A stretch of DNA of 64,000 nucleotides from NCBI RefSeq assembly GCF_042685645.1, contig NZ_JBHUNX010000001.1:868001-932000 (forward strand), in the 5' to 3' direction. Position numbers and translations under genes: made by a program. This DNA is from Salininema proteolyticum (GTDB lineage: Bacteria; Actinomycetota; Actinomycetes; Mycobacteriales; Micromonosporaceae). Positions 43,075 to 51,283 of this stretch are shown here, one piece after another. A model generated the notes under the pieces. It was not told the origin of the DNA. It searched no databases and saw only the letters and a program-made list of their open reading frames with translations. Position 1 is the stretch's first letter, and every line of letters begins with the position of its first letter.

Positions 43075-43788
43075 CTAGCTCTGGACGGCCGCGTTCAGGG
43101 CGATCTCGACCATGTCGCCGAAGGACTCCTGGCGCTCCTGCGAGGGCAGCGCGGTTCCCTTGATGATGTGGTCGGAGATGGTGCAGATCGCCAGTGCGCG
43201 GGCCTTGAACTTGGCCGCGAGGGTGTAGATGGCGGCGGCCTCCATCTCGATGGCCAGGATGCCGTAGTCCGACAGCAGGGCCTCGATCTCAGGCGCGTCG
43301 GTGTAGAAGGTGTCGGAGCTGTAGAGCTGGCCGACCCGCAGGTCGATGCCCGCCTCGGCGGCGGCCCGGTCGGCGGCCTTGAGGAGGCCGTAGTCGGCGA
43401 CCGGGGCGTAGTCGACGACGTTCTGGAACCGGATGCGGTTCATGCTCGAGTTGGTCGTGGCGCCGATGCCGGCGACGACGTCGCGCAGTTCGATGTCCTC
43501 GTGGACCGCTCCCGCGGAGCCGACCCGGATGACGGTGCGGACGTCGTAGTAGTCCATCAGCTCGTGGGTGTAGATCGCGGCGGACGGCTGGCCCATGCCG
43601 GTGCCCTGGATGGACACGGGCCGTCCCTTGTAGGTTCCGGTGTAGCCGAACATGTTGCGGACCTCGGTGTAGCACACCGGATTCTCCAGGTAGGTCTCTG
43701 CGATCCACTTGGCGCGCAACGGGTCGCCCGGAAGAAGTACGGTGTCGGAGATCTCGCCCTTGGCGGCGGAAATATGCGGTGTAGGCAT
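43075..43788 (-). CDS. deoD: purine-nucleoside phosphorylase, DeoD type
   Basis: The 237-residue enzyme has PHISAAKGEISDTVLLPGDPLRAKWIA, read in parts, RVGSAGAV, and NMFGYTGTYKG, with YSSDTFY and the catalytic region EMEAAAIYTLA, then CTISDHI. It is the hexameric DeoD class, which splits purine (deoxy)ribonucleosides with phosphate. The length is normal. It stands at the edge of a nucleoside import and salvage locus. A TCAT-N3-ATGA dyad (43806-43818 region) sits just upstream of its likely -10 (CATGCT on the minus strand, 43800-43795, six bases before the ATG). Confidence 0.95.
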   Translation of the reverse strand: MPTPHISAAKGEISDTVLLPGDPLRAKWIAETYLENPVCYTEVRNMFGYTGTYKGRPVSIQGTGMGQPSAAIYTHELMDYYDVRTVIRVGSAGAVHEDIELRDVVAGIGATTNSSMNRIRFQNVVDYAPVADYGLLKAADRAAAEAGIDLRVGQLYSSDTFYTDAPEIEALLSDYGILAIEMEAAAIYTLAAKFKARALAICTISDHIIKGTALPSQERQESFGDMVEIALNAAVQS

Positions 43789-43804
43789 GTGTCCAGCATG
43801 CCAT

Positions 43805-43819
43805 ATTCATCCCATGAAT
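43805..43819. promoter_or_regulatory. nucleoside-locus operator, deoD copy
   Basis: ATTCAT-CCC-ATGAAT is a perfect six-base-arm dyad. Its 15-base core plus tail TCATCCCATGAATTT recurs exactly at 45312-45326 before the MFS gene. It overlaps the space immediately upstream of the deoD -10. Confidence 0.65.
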
Positions 43820-43990
43820 TTTGGGGTCCTAGGCCGGTTCGTTACGCCATTGCAATCGGGGCGGCCCCGGCGATACCGCGTATCCGTCGTGGTTGTGGAA
43901 TCCCTTGGCGCGGAATAGCTGTGGGGATGACTCAGCGTGTCGGCCCAGTGCCCGGGACTTGGTGGCGAACACCATAATACCTGCTCAAGG

Positions 43991-44052
43991 TCACAGGCGG
44001 GCGCGATAACGATTTCATTACAAAGGGTGCGGCAAGGCCTATCATGGGACGA
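43991..44052 (+). promoter_or_regulatory. promoter/operator of the first BMP lipoprotein gene
   Basis: TCACAGG (43991-43997), ATAACGATTT (44006-44015), -35 TTACAA (44018-44023) and -10 TATCAT (44040-44045, 16-base spacer) are followed by TCAT-GGG-ACGA (44042-44052), a near-perfect copy of the locus dyad. The order and spacing match the promoter of the second BMP gene base for base over about 60 positions. No other gene is seen in 43820-44062. Confidence 0.6.
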
Positions 44053-44062
44053 ATATTGCCTC

Positions 44063-45181
44063 ATGTCGACCAGGAACAACCTTCCATTCTACCCGATCTC
44101 CGCAACACGCACCCCCGCCGAAGACCTTCCCCTCAAGCGGCTCGGCGGCATCGCCGCGGTGGCCGTGCTCGGCCTCGCCGCCTGCGGGTCCGGCGACGAG
44201 GACCGGGCCTCCGCCGGCGCCGACTTCGACGCCTGCATGGTCACCGACTCCGGCGAGGTCGACGACCGCAGCTTCAACGAGGCCGCCTGGAACGGATTCC
44301 AGCAGGCCGCCTACGGCAACTCCCAGATCGAGGTCGACTACGCGGCCTCCGAGTCCGAGGAGGACTTCCGGCCCAACCTCGAGCAGCTCGTCAACGACGA
44401 CTGCGAACTCATCGTCGGCGTGGGAGCGCTCATGGCCGAGGACCTCGAGGCCGTCGCCGAGGCCAATCCCGAGACCCGGTTCGCGCTCGTCGACGGCCGC
44501 GTCGACCTCCCCAACGTCTACTCCATCGAGTTCGACCCCGCCCAGTCCTCCTTCCTCACCGGCTACGCCGCCGCCGAGATGAGCGAGTCGGACAAGGTCG
44601 GCACCTGGGGCGGCATGGACATCCCGCCGGTCACCGTCTTCATGGACGGCTTCGTGCGCGGCGTCGAGCACTACAACGAGGCCAAGGGCGAGAGCGTCGA
44701 GGTCGTCGGTTGGGACCCCGACTCCCGCGAGGGCAACTTCATCGACAGCTTCGAGGACGCCGACGCCGGTCGGGAGCTGAGCGAGGACTACATCGCCGAG
44801 GACGTCGACATCATCCACTCTGTGGGCGGCACCGCCGGGATCGGCGCGGTCGAGGCGGCCGAAGAGGCCGGCGACGTGCGGGTCGTCTGGGTCGACCGCG
44901 ACGGCTGCGACGCCATGCCGGACAGCTGCGCGCAGATCCTCACCTCCTCGGTGAAGAACATCGCCGGAGCCGTCGAGAAGGCCATCGACGACGCCTTCGC
45001 CGGAGGGGCCACCGACGGCTCCTACCTGGGAGACCTGTCCAACAGCGGGGTGGGGATGAGCGAGTTCCACACCTACCAGTCGGACGTGCCGAACAAGCTG
45101 CTGAGCGAGCTCGACGAGCTGCGCGCCGAGCTGATCCAGGGCGACATCGAGCTGGACTCCCCCTCCAGCCCCGAGCTGTAG
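44063..45181 (+). CDS. BMP-family nucleoside-binding lipoprotein, copy 1
   Basis: The 372-residue product has a long N-terminal region, then KRLGGIAAVAVLGLAACGSG with a lipobox Cys. The mature part is a basic membrane protein (PnrA/Med) fold: FDACMVTDSGEVDDRSFNEAAWNG, IVGVGALMAEDLEAVA, SFLTGYAAAEMSESDKVGTWGG, PPVTVFMDGFVRGVEHYN, IIHSVGGTAGIGAVEA and SCAQILTSSVKNIAGAVEKA. BMP proteins deliver purine nucleosides to an ABC transporter. It lies alone after its own terminator-bounded unit and has no ATPase or permease beside it, so it may share the transporter with copy 2. The start is uncertain; ATG 44063 is placed as in copy 2. Confidence 0.88.
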   Translation: MSTRNNLPFYPISATRTPAEDLPLKRLGGIAAVAVLGLAACGSGDEDRASAGADFDACMVTDSGEVDDRSFNEAAWNGFQQAAYGNSQIEVDYAASESEEDFRPNLEQLVNDDCELIVGVGALMAEDLEAVAEANPETRFALVDGRVDLPNVYSIEFDPAQSSFLTGYAAAEMSESDKVGTWGGMDIPPVTVFMDGFVRGVEHYNEAKGESVEVVGWDPDSREGNFIDSFEDADAGRELSEDYIAEDVDIIHSVGGTAGIGAVEAAEEAGDVRVVWVDRDGCDAMPDSCAQILTSSVKNIAGAVEKAIDDAFAGGATDGSYLGDLSNSGVGMSEFHTYQSDVPNKLLSELDELRAELIQGDIELDSPSSPEL

Positions 45182-45200
45182 CGGCGGGACCCGAGACGAC

Positions 45201-45240
45201 GGGGCGGAGAGCGGGCCGGAACGGGTCCGCTCCCCGCCCC
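45201..45240 (+). terminator. terminator after BMP copy 1
   Basis: GGGGCGGAGAGCGG (45201-45214) pairs with CCGCTCCCCGCCCC (45227-45240) with one mismatch, 20 bases after the stop codon. Confidence 0.65.
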
Positions 45241-45553
45241 GCCGCTGTTAATTGGCTAACCATTGGCCCGAACTCACTTGAAACTCGCCCCGGCGGCGAG
45301 CACAATAAAAGTCATCCCATGAATTTCGGAAGCCGGGCGAGCCCGGGCTCCGCGATTCCGGGACGCGACGCAGCGAGATGCACCACCAGGGTCCGGACAC
45401 AGTCGGACCGGTCGGAGACGGCGCTCCCATCCGGAGGGCCGGGCCGCCCTGCACCGAGCACGTCACACAGCCCGCACCGAGTGGTGGACCGGTACGGCAC
45501 GCGACCTGAAAAGCGCGGGCCGAACGCCCCCCACTCCGTGAAAGGGCACCACT
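45241..45553 (+). promoter_or_regulatory. promoter region of the MFS gene with locus operator
   Basis: TTGAAA (45278-45283) and CACAAT (45301-45306) are 17 bases apart and form a plausible promoter. AGTCAT-CCC-ATGAAT (45310-45324) lies at the expected transcription start and shares TCATCCCATGAATTT with the deoD operator. The remaining leader of about 230 bases shows no gene. Confidence 0.55.
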
Positions 45554-46810
45554 GTGACAGCACTCGACACCGACACCGAACGCGGCGCCACCGCCGGCGG
45601 CCCCGCCGCCCCCGAGGCCGACCGCGGCGCCACCTGGCTGGCGCCCCTGGCCGTGGCCCTCGGAGTTTTCACCTTCGTGACCTCCGAGATCCTCCCCGTA
45701 GGCCTCCTGACCCCCATCGCCGACGGACTCGCCGTCAGCGAGGGACGGGCCGGCCTCATGGTCACCGTCCCCGGACTCGCCGCCGCGATCTCCGCCCCCA
45801 TCCTGACCGTCGCCACGGCGAGAGCCGACCGGCGCAAGGTCCTCATGATCCTCAGCCTCCTGGTCGTGGGCGCCAACATCGTCTCGGCCGTCTCCTCCGC
45901 CTTCGGTGCCATCCTCGCCGCCCGCCTGCTCGTCGGCATCGCCACCGGCGGATTCTGGTCGATCGCCGGCGGCATCGCCCCGCGCATCGCGCCCCAGGGA
46001 AAGACCAGCAAGGCCATCGCCCTCGTCTACGGCGGCAGCGGCGCGGCCGCCGTCGCCGGCGTTCCGCTGGTGACCATCCTCGGCGACGCCTTCGGCTGGC
46101 GCGCCGCCTTCTGGGCCGTCGCCGGCCTCGCCGGACTGGCCTTCCTCGGACTCCTGGCCTTCGTGCCGAAGCTGCCGTCGACCGGGTCGGTCCGCTTCCG
46201 GGCCCTGCCCGACCTCATCCGCACCAACAAGGGCGTCCGCTTCGGCGGCCTCCTGACCGCGCTGTTCGTCGGCAGCCACTTCATCGCCTACACCTACGTG
46301 CGGCCCGTCCTCCAGGACGAGGGAATCACCGCCGCCCAGGTCGGCATGCTGCTGCTCGTCTACGGCGTCGCGGGACTGACCGGCAACGGCCTGGCCGCCG
46401 TCATCATCGACAAGAGCCTCAAGGGGACCCTCTACCTCATCGCCGGCTCGCTCGCCGGCGCGATGGTGGGCATGGCCCTGATCCCGGTCAACCTGGGCAC
46501 CGCCGCGGCCACCATGGTCCTGTGGGGACTGGCCTTCGGCCTCCTCTCCCCGGCCGTGCAGACCTGGTACCTGCGCGCCGCCCCCGAGGCGGCCGAGGTC
46601 TCCACCGCCATCAACACCTTCTTCTTCAACCTGTCCATCGCGGTCGCCTCGTTCGCGGGCGGACTCCTGGTCGACGACCTGGTCGTCACCTCCGTCCTGT
46701 GGGCGGGCGCGGCCCTGGCCGGCGCCGGCGCGCTCACCGCGTGGATCGGCTCGGCCCGGACCGGACTGGGGGGTTCGGCGCGTCGGTCGGACGCCCTAGC
46801 GGAGGTCTAG
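45554..46810 (+). CDS. MFS transporter, AraJ/PbuE-like
   Basis: The 418-residue product has twelve helices. The first, VALGVFTFVTSEILPVGLLTPIADGLAVS in parts, and motif LTVATARADRRKVL are typical of the DHA1 branch that includes the AraJ and PbuE/NepI nucleoside and base exporters. Its place inside a nucleoside locus and the shared operator suggest efflux of nucleobases or nucleosides; this is inference. The GTG start follows AAAGGG. A strong hairpin follows the stop codon. Confidence 0.85.
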   Translation: MTALDTDTERGATAGGPAAPEADRGATWLAPLAVALGVFTFVTSEILPVGLLTPIADGLAVSEGRAGLMVTVPGLAAAISAPILTVATARADRRKVLMILSLLVVGANIVSAVSSAFGAILAARLLVGIATGGFWSIAGGIAPRIAPQGKTSKAIALVYGGSGAAAVAGVPLVTILGDAFGWRAAFWAVAGLAGLAFLGLLAFVPKLPSTGSVRFRALPDLIRTNKGVRFGGLLTALFVGSHFIAYTYVRPVLQDEGITAAQVGMLLLVYGVAGLTGNGLAAVIIDKSLKGTLYLIAGSLAGAMVGMALIPVNLGTAAATMVLWGLAFGLLSPAVQTWYLRAAPEAAEVSTAINTFFFNLSIAVASFAGGLLVDDLVVTSVLWAGAALAGAGALTAWIGSARTGLGGSARRSDALAEV

Positions 46811-46828
46811 CCCACCGAACGGCCCTTC

Positions 46829-46871
46829 GGCCCCGGCCCCCGTGCAGTCGCAGTGCGCGGGGACCGGGGCC
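46829..46871 (+). terminator. terminator after the MFS gene
   Basis: GGCCCCGG (46829-46836) pairs with CCGGGGCC (46864-46871), with further pairing inside and TTT after it. Confidence 0.7.
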
Positions 46872-47157
46872 TTTCCGATGCCGCGTTCCCGCCCGTGCAC
46901 AATGCACACTGGGAATGCACTGTGACGTCGGCCTGAGACGTGGGGCAAAGTTCCCCATCGCGCTGTATATTGGTATTCTTGGATCCGGATATACTACCTA
47001 GCGGTACGCGAATTTCCGCCGCATCGGCCTCTGGAGCGGCATTCCCCCAGTTTCCTGGGAGGATCCTACGAGAGTTGGTTAAGCTCACAGGATGATTCCA
47101 TAACGATTTGGCTACAACAGTCGTCATTAAGCCGATCATAGGATGATTATTAGAGGC
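46872..47157 (+). promoter_or_regulatory. promoter/operator region of BMP copy 2 operon
   Basis: No gene is seen. The proximal part repeats the copy-1 promoter: TCACAGG (47085-47091), ATAACGATTT (47100-47109), CTACAA (47112-47117) and GATCAT (47134-47139, 16-base spacer), then TCAT-AGG-ATGA (47136-47146). A second possible -10, TATACT, lies at 46990-46995. TGCACA-type short repeats occur near 46895-46920. Confidence 0.55.
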
Positions 47158-48267
47158 ATGGGAGCTATCAAATCCAGCTTTAAAGTTGCGCTCGCCGGCA
47201 GTGCCGCCGCGAGCCTTGCCCTACTCTCTGCCTGTGGCCAGCCGCCGACTGACAAGGACAACGGCGGTTCCGGCAACGAATACGGCAACAAAGACGCCTC
47301 TTTCAAGGCCTGCATGGTCACCGACTCGGGCGGAATCGACGACCGCTCGTTCAACGAGTCGGGTTGGGAGGGCTTCAAGGCCGCCGTCGACGACAACGAC
47401 GACATCTTCGCCACCTACTTCCAGTCCAACAACTCGGACGACTTCGCCCCGAACCTGAGCAACGCCACCGGCCGCGACTGCAACATCGTGATCGGCGTCG
47501 GCGGGCTCATGGAAAAGCCCATCACCGACATCGCCGAGCAGAACCCCGAGCAGCGCTACGGGATCGTCGACGGCCACGTGGACGCCGAGAACGTCTACTC
47601 CATGGAGTTCAACGCCGCCGAGTCCTCCTTCCTGGCCGGCTACGCCGCCGCCGGAATGAGCGACTCGGGCACCATCGCGACGTGGGGCGGCATGCAGATC
47701 CCGCCGGTCACCATCTTCATGGACGGCTACGTCGACGGCGTCGAGCAGTACAACGAGGACAACGATGACGACGTCAAGATCCTCGGATGGGACGTCGAGA
47801 AGCAGGAGGGCTCCTTCACCGGCGACTTCGAGGACTCCTCGAAGGGCAAGAGCCTGACCGAGAACTTCATCGCCCAGGGCGCCGACATCATCCTGCCGGT
47901 GGCCGGCCCCGTCGGCCTCGGCGGCGCCTCCGCGGTCGAGGCCGCGGGCGGCGACGTCTCCATGGTCTGGGTCGACGCCGACGGCTACGAGGCCCTTCCC
48001 GAGGAGTACCGGGAGTTCGTCCTGACCTCCTCCATGAAGAACATCTCCGCCGCCGTCCAGGTGGCCCTCCAGAACGCCTACGACGAGGGCGACAAGGGCG
48101 GCCGCTACGTGGGCACGCTGGAGAACGACGGCGTCGAGCTGGCTCCGTTCCACGACTTCGACGACCAGGTCCCCTCTGAACTGAAGGACCAGGTCGAAGA
48201 CCTGAAGGAACAGATCATCTCCGGCGACATCACGGTGGAGTCCCCCTCGGCCCCGTCCGAGGAGTAA
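47158..48267 (+). CDS. BMP-family nucleoside-binding lipoprotein, copy 2
   Basis: The 369-residue lipoprotein has signal KSSFKVALAGSAAASLALLS with lipobox Cys in LSACGQ. Mature landmarks parallel copy 1: FKACMVTDSGGIDDRSFNESGW, VIGVGGLMEKPITDIA, SFLAGYAAAGMSDSG, PPVTIFMDGYVDGVEQYN, and FVLTSSMKNISAAVQVAL. It is the first gene of the nucleoside ABC operon and provides its binding protein. ATG 47158 is preferred over ATG 47143, because 47143 lies inside the operator-like dyad and the copy-1 start has the same distance from its -10. Confidence 0.92.
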   Translation: MGAIKSSFKVALAGSAAASLALLSACGQPPTDKDNGGSGNEYGNKDASFKACMVTDSGGIDDRSFNESGWEGFKAAVDDNDDIFATYFQSNNSDDFAPNLSNATGRDCNIVIGVGGLMEKPITDIAEQNPEQRYGIVDGHVDAENVYSMEFNAAESSFLAGYAAAGMSDSGTIATWGGMQIPPVTIFMDGYVDGVEQYNEDNDDDVKILGWDVEKQEGSFTGDFEDSSKGKSLTENFIAQGADIILPVAGPVGLGGASAVEAAGGDVSMVWVDADGYEALPEEYREFVLTSSMKNISAAVQVALQNAYDEGDKGGRYVGTLENDGVELAPFHDFDDQVPSELKDQVEDLKEQIISGDITVESPSAPSEE

Positions 48268-48289
48268 AGGCCTCCGCAAGACATTGCAC

Positions 48290-48316
48290 GGGTGGCGGCC
48301 CGCCGGGCCGCCACCC
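48290..48316 (+). terminator. intra-operon hairpin after BMP copy 2
   Basis: GGGTGGCGGCCC and GGGCCGCCACCC form a perfect 12-base stem with a three-base loop, 22 bases after the lipoprotein stop codon and 39 before the ATPase start. It likely causes partial termination or protects the upstream mRNA, so the binding protein is made in excess. Confidence 0.65.
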
Positions 48317-48354
48317 TCCCATCAGCGCATCACATCCGTTTCAAGGAAGAAATC

Positions 48355-49992
48355 TTGCGACTTGAACTGAAGGGGCTGACAAAGAAGTTCGGCTCGTTTA
48401 CCGCCGACGATGACATCGACCTCATCGTCGAGCCGGGGCAGATCCACGCCATTCTCGGCGAGAACGGCGCCGGTAAGTCCACCCTGATGAACATGCTGTA
48501 CGGGATCCTGGAGCCCACCAGCGGCGAGATCCTCATCGACGACGAGCCCGTGCGCTTCCGTTCGCCCGGCGACGCGATCGACTCCGGCATCGGTATGGTG
48601 CACCAGCACTTCAAACTGGTCGGACCCTTCAGCGTCGCCGACAACGTGCAGCTGGGACGCGAGCACGTCAAGGGCGGCGTCCTCGACCGCAAGGCGGCCC
48701 GCAAGGCCGTCCTCGACGTGTCGGAGCGCTACGGCCTGAAACTCGACCCCGACGCCGTCTGCGACGACCTCCCGGTCGGCGTCCAGCAGCGAATCGAGAT
48801 CGTCAAGGCGCTCTCCGGAGAGACGGAGCTGCTGATCCTCGACGAGCCGACCGCCGTGCTCACCCCCGCCGAGGTCGAGGAACTGCTCGACATCATGCGG
48901 AACCTCGCCAAGTCGGGCATGTCCATCATCTTCATCTCCCACAAGCTCAAAGAGGTCAAGGCGGTGGCGGACACCATCACCGTCATCCGGCGCGGCAAGG
49001 TCGTCGCCGAGGTCTCCCCCGAGGACAGCGAGACCGAGCTGGCCAGCGCCATGGTCGGCCGCGCCGTCTCCCTGCAGGTGGACAAGACCCCGGCGAAGCC
49101 CGGCGACGTCGCCCTCGACATCGAGGACCTCGTCGTCTACGACGACCGCGGCCTGGCCGCCGTCGACGGACTGAACCTGCAGGTGCGGGCCGGAGAGATC
49201 GTCGGCCTGGCCGGCGTGGAGGGCAACGGGCAGACCGAGCTGGCGCGCGCCGTGCTCGGCACCGTCAAGGCCGACTCCGGGAAGATCGCCATGAACGGCA
49301 CCGAGGTGACCCGGTGGAGCCCGGACCGCCGCATCGACGGCGGGCTCGGCTACATCCCCGAGGACCGCGGCCGCGACGGCCTGGTCGCCGACTTCACGGT
49401 CGCCGAGAACATGGTCCTCAACCAGTACCGCAACCACCCCTACTCGAAGAACGGCGTGGTCGACCACGCCGCGGTCGTGAAGAGGGCCGAGGAGTCCATC
49501 GAGGACTTCGACATCCGCACCCAGGGGCCCGACGAGAGCGTCTCCTCGCTCTCGGGAGGCAACCAGCAGAAGGTCATCATCGCCCGCGAGATGTCCCGTC
49601 CCCGCCGCGTCATGGTGGCCGCGCAGCCCACGCGCGGCGTCGACGTCGGCGCGATCGAGTTCATCCACAAGCGCCTGATCGAGGAGCGCGACGCCGAGAC
49701 CGGCATCCTCCTCATCTCCGCCGAGCTGGACGAGATCCTCTCCCTCTCCGACCGCGTCGCGGTCATCTACAACGGGCAGATCGTCGGCGAGGTCTCGCCC
49801 GACACCCCGAGGGAGGAGATCGGCCGGCTCATGGTGGGCCACCGGACCGCCGACGACAAGACGGCCGGCGAGCCCGCCGGCAAGGCCTCCGGCGAGGACG
49901 CGGGCGAGACCGCGGACGATCAGGCCGACACGACCGGGTCCGCAGGGACCGACGACTCCGACCCAGCCCAGGGAGGTGACCGTGAGCAGTAA
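48355..49992 (+). CDS. nucleoside ABC transporter, double ATPase
   Basis: The 545-residue product has two fused ABC domains as in RbsA/MglA-type importers. The first has Walker A GENGAGKST, a signature replaced by LPVGVQQRIEIVKAL, and Walker B LLILDEPTAVLTP. The second has the degenerate Walker A GVEGNGQTEL and signature LSGGNQQKVIIARE, the usual asymmetry of this class. A 40-residue acidic, Gly/Ala/Asp-rich tail ends the protein. The start is TTG 48355 because AAGGAAG lies five bases upstream; the open frame extends to GTG 48292 through the hairpin. The next gene overlaps its 3' end. Confidence 0.93.
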   Translation: MRLELKGLTKKFGSFTADDDIDLIVEPGQIHAILGENGAGKSTLMNMLYGILEPTSGEILIDDEPVRFRSPGDAIDSGIGMVHQHFKLVGPFSVADNVQLGREHVKGGVLDRKAARKAVLDVSERYGLKLDPDAVCDDLPVGVQQRIEIVKALSGETELLILDEPTAVLTPAEVEELLDIMRNLAKSGMSIIFISHKLKEVKAVADTITVIRRGKVVAEVSPEDSETELASAMVGRAVSLQVDKTPAKPGDVALDIEDLVVYDDRGLAAVDGLNLQVRAGEIVGLAGVEGNGQTELARAVLGTVKADSGKIAMNGTEVTRWSPDRRIDGGLGYIPEDRGRDGLVADFTVAENMVLNQYRNHPYSKNGVVDHAAVVKRAEESIEDFDIRTQGPDESVSSLSGGNQQKVIIAREMSRPRRVMVAAQPTRGVDVGAIEFIHKRLIEERDAETGILLISAELDEILSLSDRVAVIYNGQIVGEVSPDTPREEIGRLMVGHRTADDKTAGEPAGKASGEDAGETADDQADTTGSAGTDDSDPAQGGDREQ

Positions 49993-51277
49993 AGCCGACA
50001 AGCAGCCCGAGGCCCCCGCCGAGACGGAGGGAACGCCCCAGGCCCCCGAGCAGAGGAAGCCGACCTTCGCGTCGACCTTCTTCCGTTACCTGACCGAGGC
50101 CAACGGCGTCATGGTGACGATCTACTCGCTTCTGCTCGCCTTCTTCATCGGGGCGATCCTCATCATCGTCTCCGACCCCGGCGTCCGCCAGACGTGGACG
50201 TACTTCTTCGCCGCCCCCGGCGACGCGCTCACCTCCTCCTGGAACGCCGTCGCCTCCGCCTACACCGACCTGTTCCGCGGATCGATCCTCAACTTCGAGC
50301 GCGTCGAGCAGTACATGCAGGGCGACGCCAGCCTGGCCCAGGTGCTGCGCCCGATCTCGGAGACGCTGACCTACGCCACCCCGCTGGTGTTCACCGGCCT
50401 CGCCGTCGGCCTGGCCTTCCGCGCCGGGCTGTTCAACATCGGTGCCCAGGGCCAGTTCGTGCTCGGCATGCTCGCCGCGCTCGTGGCCGGGTTCTACTTC
50501 GACCTGCCGCTGTGGATCCACCTGCCGGTCGCGCTGCTGGCCGGAGCCGCCGCCGGATTCCTCTTCGGGGCCGTGCCCGGCTTCCTGAAGGCGAAGACCG
50601 GAGCCCACGAGGTCATCTCCTCGATCATGCTCAACAACATCGCCGGGTACTTCCTGGTCTGGGCCCTCTCGACGGCGTTCATCCACTCCACCACCCAGAA
50701 GGAGCTGGTCTCCAAGCCGGCCGCCGAGTCGGCGCGCCTGCCCCAGCTGCTCGAATGGGCGGGACCGGGGCTGCGCGTCAGCTGGGGCATCATCCTCGGC
50801 GGCGTGCTGGCCTTCGTCGTCTGGTGGCTGCTGCAGAAGTCGACCTTCGGCTACCGCATCCGCGCCGTCGGCGCCAACGAGCACGCCTCGCAGACCGCCG
50901 GCATGAACATCGGACGCACCTACACCACGACCATGGGCGTCGCGGGCCTCCTCGCCGGACTCGGCGGAGCGAGCCTCGTGCTCGGCCTCGACCCCTACCA
51001 GGTCAACCCGGGCAGCGCCGCGGAGTACGGCTTCGACGGCATCACCGTGGCCCTCCTCGGCCGCGCCAAGCCCGGCGGCATCATCGGCGCCGCGCTCCTG
51101 TTCGGCGCGCTGAAGGCCGGAACCCTGTACATGCAGCCGGCGATCCCGGTGGAGATGTCGACCCTGCTGCAAGCGGTGATCGTGCTCTTCATCGCCGCCC
51201 CGGCGCTCGTCAAGTCCCTGCTGCACCTGCGGACGCCCGCCGGCGGCATGACCATGCTCGAAGCGAAGGGATGGTAG
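49982..51277 (+). CDS. nucleoside ABC transporter permease 1
   Basis: The 431-residue product is a BPD_transp_2 (LivH/RbsC-type) permease with about nine to ten helices. VGLAFRAGLFNIGAQGQFVLGMLAA and AKTGAHEVISSIMLNNIA, in parts, are typical of NupB/YufP-type nucleoside permeases. The N-terminus is hydrophilic and Pro/Glu-rich (residues 1-30). Among two GTG codons, 49982 has GGGAGG five bases upstream and is chosen. It overlaps the ATPase gene and precedes permease 2 by six bases. Confidence 0.93.
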   Translation: MSSKADKQPEAPAETEGTPQAPEQRKPTFASTFFRYLTEANGVMVTIYSLLLAFFIGAILIIVSDPGVRQTWTYFFAAPGDALTSSWNAVASAYTDLFRGSILNFERVEQYMQGDASLAQVLRPISETLTYATPLVFTGLAVGLAFRAGLFNIGAQGQFVLGMLAALVAGFYFDLPLWIHLPVALLAGAAAGFLFGAVPGFLKAKTGAHEVISSIMLNNIAGYFLVWALSTAFIHSTTQKELVSKPAAESARLPQLLEWAGPGLRVSWGIILGGVLAFVVWWLLQKSTFGYRIRAVGANEHASQTAGMNIGRTYTTTMGVAGLLAGLGGASLVLGLDPYQVNPGSAAEYGFDGITVALLGRAKPGGIIGAALLFGALKAGTLYMQPAIPVEMSTLLQAVIVLFIAAPALVKSLLHLRTPAGGMTMLEAKGW

Positions 51278-51283
51278 TCGACG

